A stretch of DNA of 64,000 nucleotides, taken from positions 33,182,189 through 33,246,188 of the forward strand of contig JAVMKO010000010.1 of NCBI GenBank assembly GCA_032164245.1, given 5' to 3'. This DNA is from Sternotherus odoratus (taxonomy: Eukaryota > Chordata > Testudines > Kinosternidae). Position numbers and translations under genes: made by a program. Position 1 is the first letter of the stretch; each line of letters starts with the position of its first letter. The notes under the pieces were generated by a model. The model made no database searches. It saw nothing but the letters and a program-made list of their open reading frames with translations, and was not told the DNA's origin. Positions 24,101 through 36,300 of this stretch are shown piece after piece.

Positions 24101-27100
24101 CATTCCATCACAGATCTCAAAGCTCTTTAACCCAGGTAGCTAAGTGCTCTTCGTTTTACTGATTGGAAAGGTCAGGAATCGAATGCAGGCCTCCTGACTT
24201 CATCTCCAACCACTGGAGAGGATAGCTCTCATGCTCAACCAGAGAAGGGGAAAGGAAAATCTTTTTCTTGCAGAAAGAGGCAAGGTGTTCAATTATTTCA
24301 CCCTCTTGCTCAGAGACACAACCTACCTTGGTCTCATTGTAGAGGGTGTCGAAATCGGAATTCACAAAGAGGATGTTTTCAGGTTTGAGGTCAGTGTGAG
24401 TCAGCTGGTTGTCATGTAAAACTGCGGAGAGGGGTGGAGAGAGAGGAGAGAGAAGTTTAAGACTCAAGCGCTGGACCTTCTGTACAGCTATATCAGTTCC
24501 ACAGGCCCCCTGTGAACACATGCGCTCTTGCCCCAAAAGGTGGTCCTTTGAACCAAAGCACAATGTGCTGCACCATGGCCCATGTCAACTGTGTATCGAA
24601 AAGCTTCATTAAGCTACACAGAATTCTCTTATTTGAAGCCAGGTTCCTCAGTCTATGCCATCACATTTTAACGGTTAAATATACATTTCAGTCATCCCAG
24701 CGCGTCCGCCACATACAGGCAGCAACTCTCGTCTGTGTGAAGCTTACAAGATTTAGTTTCCCCCCTCTTTCAGGAGGAACTGAGGTGAATCTAGAAGCCA
24801 TGTCCTCAATCCACCTCCCTTCACTGTTCTCCAAAAACATCGGAATCGCTCACCTGATTTTAAACTCTTCAGACTGTGAAAAGTGAGATTAGCCAAAATG
24901 TTCAGACACTAAAAACATGCATGTAAAAACAAACTGACATTTCTCAAAGAAAACACTAGCTGGCGAGTAGAACTCACCTCATTGCTGCAGACAACCGTGG
25001 CAAAGGAATCTGGGTAACTTACATCTCAAGGCATGGCAGAGCTGGTATGCCATGTGCCGGATCTGGGGGAGGGGATATGGCTGAAAGTTATTCTCCTTCA
25101 GGAATTCAAAAGTATTCTTGCCCAGAAGCTCAAAGGCGATGCACATGTGGCCATGGAAGTTGAACCAATCGGACATCAGAACACATAAACTGGACAGAAC
25201 GGATAACAAGAATGTTATGGGCCACACAACAATCTTCCAGGGAAGTAGTAACCCCATCCCTGCCTCTCCCCAAGTAACTAGCACACAAACACTCCATTTA
25301 CAGACACAGCACAGCCATGCTTCTTCCTAAGCAACCTGGAATTCACCTGCTCAAGCACCCAGAGATGCCAAGGCCATATATAACCTAATGTAAGCAGCAA
25401 AATTCTTACACTGAAGGGGGGGAGGAGAAGGCAAATGTTTCACTATAAAGAACTGTGTTTAGTTAATAGGGAAGGATAAATTAACCCAACCCCCAGATAT
25501 TTAAATGGCTGATAATTACATATTCAGGGACCTAGGAATAAAAGTCAATTCCTACTAAAAAAAAAAAAAAAGCCCTTCTATATTCCCAATCCCAGCGGGG
25601 ACGAGGGAGAAGATGACACCATTTTCTAGGTAGATGGAAAAGACAAGCATTACGTTTCCATGTTCTTATATCAGGATCTCCCCCATGCTACCTTGCACCG
25701 ATCGCCCTCCTCTCTGAGTAGATACGTTGACAGCACTAAGCAGCAGCAACTTCTATGCAAGAGACCAAACTTACTATTTGTTGTCCTTGTCTCTCTCTCT
25801 GATTTTCTTTAGGACATTAATTTCCAGTCTGGCTGCTTCTCGGTACTTTCCCACATTTCTAATAATTTTCAGCGCCACCTGGGATTTACCTCTGCAGAGG
25901 GGAAGATGACACAGGAATGGGTCAGAGGTGGCGTGGCCCAGGCCACCTCAACAAATAATTGTCCCTAGACAAAAAACAATTCCCAGTTTCTGAGATTCTT
26001 ACCCAATTCCTTTTTGGATGGGGAATGAGAAAAATGTCTCTACAATAAATCCTGGGATGAAGGAGGAGACACTGGCCATTTCTGATCCCCTCCTCAAATC
26101 GGTTCTCAGGGCCAGGCAGTGGGAGCGAACCACAGCCGCCCATCACTGTATTAGTAAGTTATGCTCTGCAACGGACTGAAACTGGGAAATGCGGCTTGAG
26201 AATCCATCATCCTTGCTTCATCTGTGTTCTTCCACCAGAGGCAACTAAAACCACTTTGTGGGAATGGTCCCCCACCACACTCCCAAGGCTTGCTGGTGCT
26301 AATGCACTTATCCAAGTGACACCTTACTTCACAAGTACTAGAAGAGTGGGGAGCCCCTCATATATTCACAGGATGGGAGAGGTGGAAATGATCCCTGATG
26401 TACTGCTGGCCACACCCCTTTGCTTTCCTCATTCTCCTCACTAGCCTCTGAGGGATTATCTCTGGTGCACCTCCAAAGGACTTAAGGAGTGGGTTTCCCC
26501 ACTCCATATTTTACAGTGCACAAGAGAGGGACTCCTCCCCCACAGACCTAAGAACATAAGAACGGCCATACTGGGTCAGACCAAAGGTCCATCTAGCCCA
26601 GCATCCTGTCTACCGACAGTGGCCAATGCCAGGTGCCCCGGAGTGCGTGCCCCGGAGTTAAATCTGCTGCACGCCAATTTCATTGAGTGGCCCCTAGTTC
26701 TTCTATTCTGGGAACAAGTAAATAACTTTTCCTTATTTACTTCCTCCACACCATTCATAATTTTATATACCTCTATCATATCCCCCCTTAGTCTCCTCTT
26801 TTCCAAGCTAAAAAATCCTAGCCTCTTTAATCTCTCTTCATATGGGACCCGTTCCAAACCCCTAATCATTTTAGTTGCCCTTCTCTGAACCTTTTCTAGT
26901 GCCAGTATATCCTTTTTGAGATGAGACCACATTTGTACGCAGTATTCAAGATGTGGGCGCACCATGGATTTGTATAAGGGCAATAAGATATTCTCCGACT
27001 TATTCTCTATCCCTTTTTTAATGATTCCTAACATCCTGTTTGCTTTTTTGACTGCCGCTGCACACTGCGTGGATGCCTTCAGAGAACTATCCACAATGAC

Positions 27101-30100
27101 TCCCAGGTCTTTTTCCTGATTGGTTGTAGCTAAATTAGCCCCCATCATATTGTATGTATAGTTGGGGTTATTTTTTCCAATGTGCATTACTTTACATTTA
27201 TCCACATTAAATTTCATTTGCCATTTTGTTGCCCAATCACTTAGTTTAGTGAGATCTTTTTGAAGTTCTTCACAGTCTGCTTTGGTCCTTACTACTTTGA
27301 GCAGTTTAGTATCATCTGCAAACTTTGCCACATCACTGTTTACCCCTTCCTCCAAATCATTTATAAATAAGTTGAATAGGATCGGTCCCAGGACTGACCC
27401 TTGGGGAACACCACTAGTTACCCCTCTCCATTCTGAAAAAGTTCCATTTATTCCTACCCTTTGTTCCCTGTCTTTTAACCAGGGAAGGGGAAGAATGCTT
27501 AACCCCTCAGGAAGGGGAAGAATGCTTTTCTCCCAAAGTCCTGAGCCCTCTTCAGCCTCACTGTTGACTAAGCTCTTTGGAGCAAGGACTGTCTTTGGGT
27601 GGGGGGGGGGGGGGTTGTATAGCCCCTAGCACAATGGGGTCCTGGGCAAAGACAATACAAACTAACAATATTTTCCCCTGCCTCCCAAAAAATTAAGATG
27701 CTGTTCAGTAGTAGTGCCATGAGTGTATACTACCCTTCAAGAATAGTAGCATTCAACACATATTAGAGACCCAGGAAAATGAAAGTTAAGCTTGCATGTT
27801 TTGCAGTAAGTCAGTCTCACACAAATCTCACACCACAGGCTTAACTCTGCCCCAGCAGAGACAAAAGCCAAAGTTCCTACTTTGGGGGAAGGGGGAAATC
27901 AAGCACTCCATTACACTAAATGGTCATCAGAAAGTATACATCAGGTGACTGTAATTCTGCAGTAGTTACTAGACTGAAAAAAGTCTCCCCTGCAGGCATA
28001 TAAAAACATTTTTTTCCACTGGTCAAGCCAAGCCCTACAACACATGTAGTTCAGAGATGTTTCTAAGTAAACACATGGCAGTCATATTAATAGCAGAAAC
28101 ACTGACAGAAAGAGGATGATATCACTTTGGCAACCCCTGGGATGGGATGGGCATATAATAGAGTGGAAAGAAAGGCCAGCAAAATAACAGCTTGTGGGGA
28201 ATTTGATGATCTGCCCAACTCAAGAAGAGGTTGAGTGGAATCCCCGCTGAGGCAAACTAATGCTGAGTAACTGCTTCTAACAAAACTGCAGAAAGCCACA
28301 GAATACCATGGCCTCATGTTGTAATCAATAAGATCACTCAAGCCTCTTTCTTCTCTCCCCTCCCACTTTGCTAGTGACTTTTTTTTGAAGGGACAGGAAG
28401 AGCACAGTGGCACCTGTCCTAGACTAAACAGCCCACAGGCTCAGCACCAAAAGCTGAGTGTGGAAGAGCTGGGGATTGTGTATCAGCATCCAAGAGAAAA
28501 GTGAAGACCATCTGAAGAGGACAGGACAAATCCACTCCATCTCATCAAGGTCTAAACTGACTGGTACATGATAGGTAAGTCACTTGGAGACCAAAGACAA
28601 CATACCTGGCATGGTCCACACACTCCACAACTTTGCCAAAAGTGCCTTCACCTAGGCTGCCGACAATCTCATCTAGGAGAGAAAACAAGAACCGATGTGA
28701 GCTTCGAGAACCTGAAGGGCACGAGGTCCTGCAATTTCACAGCATTCACATCTCAAAAAGGTATCTCCCTGCTACACTCTTTAAAACAGAAGTGTCTATT
28801 GTCTGCTTCAGGCAATTACTGGTCAGCCCATTTATAAGCAATAAACACTAGAGACCCCTCCAGTACAATAAGAGAGATCTTGTCTAACATGGGGATAGAA
28901 AGTAGAGAGGTAAAGTTTTACGAAAGGTGGCTGTACATCGCTCTTGGAGCCAATCGCCGATTCTGCACACCAGGTGACCTTCCTTGTCATCTTCCACGCT
29001 CCTGCTGCGTTTACTGCTCTGTTGGCTTCTCTGCACACACCGCCCCCCGAAACGCCATCCGACCAATCGCACACAGCGGGCAGTTCCGATTGGCAGATTG
29101 AGTTGTCATTCAAAGGCGGAGATGACGATGCGTCGGTGGTTGGATTTTCCAGATCCCCGCATTTCATAAGGCACACAGCATATATAACGATAGGGATATT
29201 GCAAGGGACACGTCAAGACACAAACTAACTTCAAAACAGAAAAGTAAAAAACAGCTACAGGTATGTAAAGAACGGTCTCATTAGCTACAGTGTCTGATGA
29301 AGCTGCCTCTTAGCGGGAAGCGCCACCCTCTTCTCTGGAAGGGAGCAGCAGCTGGGACGCGCCAGTCACTGGGTTGGTACAAGCATTCCCCCCATGTTTT
29401 GCCACAGAGGAGCAGATTCCTCTATGTGAATAGAGGACGCTGCCAGCGGCGCAAGAAGAGCAAGTGCTTTTCCAGTCATCTTAGTTTCTCCAGTGGCAAG
29501 TGTGCCGATGGGTAGAGTACACAAGTCAGGTTGGTCAGGCTGTCCAGTAGAAGCCAGATTAGCAGCTCCCCCTTTGTGGAATCTGTCCCGCTTTCCTTTG
29601 TATGTTTATTAATAAACATCTCCAACTATCCCAGGGACTTGTCCCACCCTTGACCAGAAACAACTTAGCCCATCCCATCCTGATGGAACCAACAACAGGA
29701 TTGATCCTACATCTGCAAGCCTGATTGGACCCATATAGGGCCAGTGTCGTCGTCCTTCCTCTGAACAGAGTTAAAAGCTTGGAAAGAATTTTAGGAGCAG
29801 GAGAGTTAAGTCCCTGGAGAGCTTTATAGCTCCTGGCCTGCTAAAGGTAAGAGCTCACAATCAAGCCCACTGCTGCTAGCTTCTACTGGAAAACCACCAA
29901 ACATTCCTGGAGGTTCCTTCCTGCCAGCAGAAACACCCCCACCAAAGCCAACAACTCTTCTGTCCAGTGACTGAACTTTTCTATTTAGTCCCTCCAAAAA
30001 AAACCCAAAAAAACAAAAACAAAAAAAGTGTGTAAAATTAGTTACATTCTATCTAGTGAGAGATTCCGTAACAGGGCTTTACACTTCCATGTCTGAACTT

Positions 30101-30283
30101 CCTAGTATGTGCTCCGCCATATTCCTTCCCCCAACAAGTCAAGAAGAATGAACTACAAAGTTTAAGAGACCATCTGAAGTGAAGTAAAAGTTTCAGAGAG
30201 TACTTGAGATAGCTGCTGTGAGACTTCACAACACAAAAGAGTAGAGATCACAACAACTGAAACCTGCATGGTACCAGCGCGCG

Positions 30284-30317
<34 letters not shown>

Positions 30318-33300
30318 GTTGTTATTGGTGCATTTCGATCATTTAACCTTGGCATTAAAACTCCAATTCGGCTGGGAAAAAAAAAGAAGGAAAGTGATGG
30401 GCCATTAAGCATTCCAAACCATGCAAGTATCCAGAATAACCACAGGAGTTAGGAACCACTTTGTTTAAACTATATAAAAGCAGCAAACTTGAGAACTGAA
30501 TAGTAACGGGTCCTTTCTAGGGTATGAGAGAGGCAGTAAAGTTAAGACATTTGGATGAGAACTTCATAACACTTCCAAGTCACTCCATTGTCCTGGGATA
30601 ACCCACCTCCCCTTTGCCACATGTTGATTGTTAATCATCACTAACTAGGAGAGGGAGGCTGTAGTTCACTCCAGTCAGAAAGAGAACAGTGACATTCTCA
30701 AACAAAACTTCAGTCCAAGGAAACTAGTGACAACAGGGCACCTCTCCTGAGAATTGTGGGGAAGTGGTTGATAACCAGAGTGCTAACAGTTCTGAAGAAT
30801 GGGTTTGACACAGCTGACTCGTCCTAAGGGGTTCAAGATTCTGCCACAACCAGCATGTCTACACTAGAGCATCTTATGCTATCACAATGTAGCAGTAACA
30901 ACTCAGGCAGATGTTTCAATATGCAGCAAAAGTAGAACTTTCAAGCGAATAAAAGAGGACACACAACCACAGTGGATGCTGTAACAGTGCAGGCCTGCAT
31001 CCAGGAGTTCCCCTTGTAATTGTGCAGACAAGCATTCCACCTGGTTTTGCTGCACTCCCCCGGTGCCTTGGGAAGCTAGGCTTTATTTCCAGGTGCTAGG
31101 AATGGTCTGTCAAAATTAACAACTATAAATGCTTCCAGTTTAAAGACAGCGAAGTGGAACATAATCAAGAACAAAAGAGAAGAGGGATTAGAGGTACTCA
31201 CCCAGTGTATTCAGAGCTACAGAAAGTAAAAAGTTTAAACCTGAACAATCCTGAACTCATCTGGATGCTACTCACCGATGAGGCACTGCTACAAGACCTG
31301 GTCTTGCGTTTCCGGCAGCGATGCTGGTGCTTCCTTGTTCGGTGGTGCTCTCTGTCCCGTGATCTCCGGCAGTGGTGTGAGCGGGTAGAGTAATAATCCT
31401 CTCCGAAAGAAGGGCTTCGGTCTTCAAACCTGTAGTTATCGCTCTCCCGTCTGTCTCTATATCTCCTTTGGTAAGGCATTCTCTCGTGGCTGCATTACAA
31501 ATCAGAACCCACTTATTAAACTGGGAGGGCAGAGCACACTGCACAAACAACAGAGCACTGCTGTATGCAAAGGCAGCCTGACTATGGCATGCGCTTGTGC
31601 CCTCTGCGGGGTAGTGAGGAAAAACGGTAGCAGATCTAGTTCTAAACTGAATCCTGATCTGGGAGCTTGCAACATACTACAGGATTTTTGGCCAAGTATT
31701 TAAAACGGATTACATGGCAGGGATGTCAGAAACTATGTGGTACTCTCTCCTTTATGGGAAAGAAGGCTTAACGTGCAAATTTAGATCTGGGAAGGTCTAG
31801 AGAGCATGGGTGTCCGATCTTTTGGCTTTCCTGGGCCACATTGGAAGACGACGAGTTGTCTTGGGCCACACATAAAATACACTAACGATAGCTGATGAGC
31901 AAAAAAACAAAAACAAAATGTAGCATAGATATGTACATATCTAAGTAATAAAACTTCATAAATGTACATATTTTACATTGTACATATCTAAGTAATAAAA
32001 CTTCATATATACTCCAGTATTTGTGGACGTAATCTCATAATGTTGTAAGTTTACGATTTTGTGTTGGGCCGCTTTCATAGCTGTCCTGGGCCGCATGCGG
32101 CCCGCGGGCTGGACAAGCCTGGTCTAGAGCAAGGGTTGACAAGCTTTCAGAAGTGGTGTGCACAGTCTTCATTTATTCACTCTAATTTAAGGTTCTGTGT
32201 GCCAAGAATATATGTTAACATTTTTAGAAGGTCTCTTTCTATAAGTCTATAATATACAACAGTTTAGTTATATATTAAGTAAATAAGCTTTTTAAAATGT
32301 TTAAGAAGCTTCATTTAAAAATTAAATTAAAATGCAGAGCTTCCCCCCCCCCCCCCCCCACAGGTGGCCAGGACCTGGGCAGCGTGAATGCCACTGAAAA
32401 TCAGCTTGTGCCGCCTTCGGCACCTGTGCCATAAGTTGCCTACCCCTGAACTAGAGTCTATGTGCCTCATCACCACAGTATGCGAGTACTTTCTTCACAA
32501 CCCCTCACTTTCCCTATGCAGGAGGGAAGTTTTTTTGTTTTGTTTTTTTAAACAGTTGGGGAATTAAGGCACAGAGAGACTAAGTGATTTGCCAAGGCGG
32601 ACAGAGAATCCCAGGGTAGCACAATGGGAACTTAACCCCACCATTGCCCTAACTACCACATCATCCTTCCTCTCACGTCGTCAACGGTGGAACAGGAATC
32701 TTTGTCAAGTGATATCACGTCCTGATGCAGGTGCCGTGATCCAAGAGGAGATTCTTTGGGATGAGACAGGAAGATCTTTCATCCTTTTGGTAATGGCCAT
32801 AAATAGATGCATCGACCTTCTAAATGGCTTTGTCCACTCAATATAAAAAGCTAGCACGTATCTAACATCCAGGAAATGGAGTGCGAGTTCCCTGTTGTTA
32901 GCATGTGGTAGAATACCAGCAGAAAGATGACCTGATTCACATGAAATTGAGAGACTACCTTTGGGAGTCTAGTATCAGAGGTATAGCCGTGTTTGTTGCT
33001 TTTGCAGATCCAGACTGAGAGTCTTGTAGCACCTTATAGACTAACAGATTTTAGGGATCATGAGATTTCGTGGGTTAAGACCCAATTCATCAGAGGAGGA
33101 AAGCCAGGTGTGTTTGTAACCGCACCGTGTTTTATAAAACAAGAAGGGGACTCTTCTTTGTTTTTTATGCAGCACCGGCAAGCGGGGCCAGTGCCGAGAG
33201 GCTGCTGAAGTGGTCTTCAGTGCTGGAGAGTGTGGGTGCAAGTCTCTGGGTGCCAGGTCCTTTGTCAACACCACGGCATCCCTTACGGAGGCCCGTGTAC

Positions 33301-36300
33301 TCTGCACTAAAGTGCTGGATTTCAGTGCCGACAGGCTGTGCCAGCTGCAGGCGAAGGGTTGACTCCATAAGAAGTTTAAGTCCCTCTCCTTTTTTATTCT
33401 TGGGTGGAAGCTCCTGCAGATTGTACACTCTGATGGGCTTTCCCCAAGCACTTTAAGCAGGAGTCGTGAGGCTCTCCCCTGGGCATAGGCTTTTGACAGG
33501 ACCCACAGGGTCTGAATCCTTGTGACCGAGGCATGCCCCAGTCCCCAAAGGTGAGAACAGAGGGGAGGAGCGGGGGGGAGGGGGAAGGCCCTACAAAGAC
33601 TTAACTACTAACTAAATTAAAAACTAACAATACTATGCTAATAAAAACTATTTACCAAAGAAAGAAAGGGAATGCTAGAGAATCACTTGTCCGAGGCAAG
33701 AGAAGCTCCAACAACTGTCACTGGTAGTAAGAAGGAACTGAAGAGGTGAAGGGTTGGCAGAGACCTATATACACTGCCATAAAGGCGCCACTCCAGGGGG
33801 CTCCATAGCTGACCCAACGGGTACTGCTAGGGAAAAATCTTCTGACAACTGTGGATGCAATGCACACTCCTACTTGGGAATTGACATAAGCAATCACTCA
33901 AAGAAGAAAAAGATATTAACATTGAAATGAACTGTAAATATAGCTATATCACGGTCTCCATTTCTCTTTAAAGTATGCACCAAATCACCTGCAAATGGTG
34001 GGAGATAGGTAATTGCCTTATGTTAATCCATGTAGCTAATTACCAGTAAGAAAATAGAAGGTTACTTCAAAAGTCTACTGTTCACCCAAGGACTGGTGCT
34101 GTCAAGAAGCTTCAACAAATCTCTATACATGCTCTTGGGACCTGATCCTTTCATCTCAGATCTACTTAAGCTTCTGTCAGGGAAAGTTTGATGTGCAAGA
34201 CTGAGGTCCTCAGTCCCATCTGGACCTCCCCGATACTGAATATTTGGACATTGAACTATAACCTGACAAACAGATTCTGGAAAGGACTCTGCAACTCTGA
34301 AGCTCACCATCTCTACTATAAAACTGACCTAAGAACTATTTATACCTGTATGTATAATGATCTTTTAACCAATACACTCTGTTTCCTTTTTTAATACATT
34401 TTAGTTTAGTTGATAAGAATTGGCTGTAAACATATATTTGGGACGAGATCTGAAATATTAATTAACCTGGTAGGTAATGTGCTCGATCTGTTGGACCTGG
34501 TAGAACTTTTTATATGATGAACAAGATTTTCAGTAAGCCCCATCACATTTGACTTGGCTGGCTGGGTGGGAGCCAAAGGCGGGGTTGCTTTAAGGGAACT
34601 GTGTTTTTGGCATCTGGGTAAGCAGTACAGCATTATGGAAGCTGTTTTGTTGCTGGCTTGGTAAATCTAAAAAGTATCAGAACCACCACCAGTTTTGGGG
34701 ACTGTCTGCCCCATTCTTTACAGACTGCCCTAATTGAGCAATCTCAGTGTGGCACCCCTGGAACCCCGGTCACACCCACATTCCTGTAGCTTGCTGGGGC
34801 TGGGCAGAGTTAGGCACTGCCCAAGGCTCTAGGCATGTATTCCATATGCAGACCTCTTGGCTGCTATCCCTCTTGGCAGAGGCGATGCCATGATCAAAAT
34901 GCCTGCTACCCCGCACTCCCACAACAAAAGCCCATCCCTTCTCCTTTCTAGCCCTTGTGTCTGAGTCCTGAGTTTATATCCCCTACCAAGACCTGTTCTG
35001 CTGGTGATGATTTTGCATCCTCCACTTCATCAGCCCCCTGAAGAGAAATTTCAGCAAACTGGTTTTTCCTGCTCAGGCAACCTCCTTAGCACACCCACTG
35101 TCAAGGTACAGTACAATCGTGATGATTAAAAACTCCATTTATTAGGTTCAGGAAAGACATGCTATATAATGTCAGCAAATGTTCGCTTCCATATTCACAC
35201 AGGGGCATTCCATGATAATTTCGTATCAACCAGAATTCATAAGTTGTACATACAGATTCCCCATATGGTCACAGTGGTGTGTGATACTGAATAAGAAATC
35301 AATGTTTATGTAGGAAAGCTTGTAGTTCATAAAGACAAAGGTCAGCATATTGCCCTTTCACATTCAAAGTGAGCGTCTTATATTTAAAGATTGTCTGAAG
35401 TTTACTTTATACATGTATTTTTGATGTGCAGTTCATTGACACCATTCAATATTTACATAAGAGCAACCAATCATATCCTTAGCAACCCCCAAAATTATGA
35501 TTCATGTTCCAGTTTGTCAAATCTCAATTTTCTTCATTTTTCTCCTTCTTTGCCAACAAGGGGCCAATTGTTGCCAAGTAGGATAGTGACTTCACTTGAT
35601 TCATTAGATGTTGGACCAAGACCAGCTAGTTTAACACAGGTTGCCAAACAGATGGCAGCAAATTTAGGTCACTATTGACCTTTGTTGAAACTGAAATATA
35701 GATCTCAGATTCCCAGACTTTAAGGCCAGAAGGGACCCTCACATTCATCTAGTCTGACCTCCTGCACATTATAGGCCAGTAGACCTATTACCTCTGGCTG
35801 ACCTACTGACAGTCTTCAAATCTTGATATAAAGACCTCAAGAACAACAACAAACAAAAATCAACAATGGAAAAATTAAAGAATTTAAGGGTGAGCTAGAT
35901 ACACTTTTCATTGCCTTTGCACTAGCAAACTGCAGTTACAAGTTGAACCTGTGCAAGCTGCAATGCTGACTAGCTATCCTGTTTCAGATGCACACAGTGT
36001 GTATCACATTGGCACGCAGCACTATTTTCAAACGTTACAATTCCCATCCCTACAGTTCTCACCACAGTCCCCTGCAGCAGATGCTTAGTGCCTATGTTAT
36101 ATCTATTTGCACCTATGCATTATTTTTGGTTTGTTCCAATGGATGCTTTGAACAAGGCTGGAATTGGAGCAGGGCCAAATTAGGAAGGAATTAGAACCAA
36201 CAGCTCTATTTTTTTAAATTTTAGGGTAACAACACTTTCACTGTATCCCAACTAACTAAATCTGGGCCGCAATTTCAGAAGACAACTTGGTTTGACAGAG

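Larger units (their letters stand above)
21173..25774 (-). other. CLK3: CLK3 introns between exons 6 and 13
   Basis: These compact introns hold a CR1 tail (21390-21540), a MIR-like SINE (22150-22370), a possible second MIR-like piece (24085-24215), a poly-C run near 21631 and an A-run near 25557. No further coding exon is needed for the protein and none was seen. The introns at 22824-23113, 23197-23814, 24422-25022 and 25190-25774 show nothing else I recognise. Confidence 0.75.
25892..28605 (-). other. CLK3: CLK3 intron 5 carrying a CR1 LINE
   Basis: It holds a long CR1 fragment (26549-27440) on the - strand, a SINE tail with a poly-G run (27545-27660), and otherwise nothing I recognise in 25892-26548 or 27661-28605. 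Confidence 0.8.

Noticed and set aside
26576..27355. Functional reverse-transcriptase gene
   Set aside because: The frame is open, but only the C-terminal third of a CR1 protein is present, inside an intron and truncated at the 5' end.
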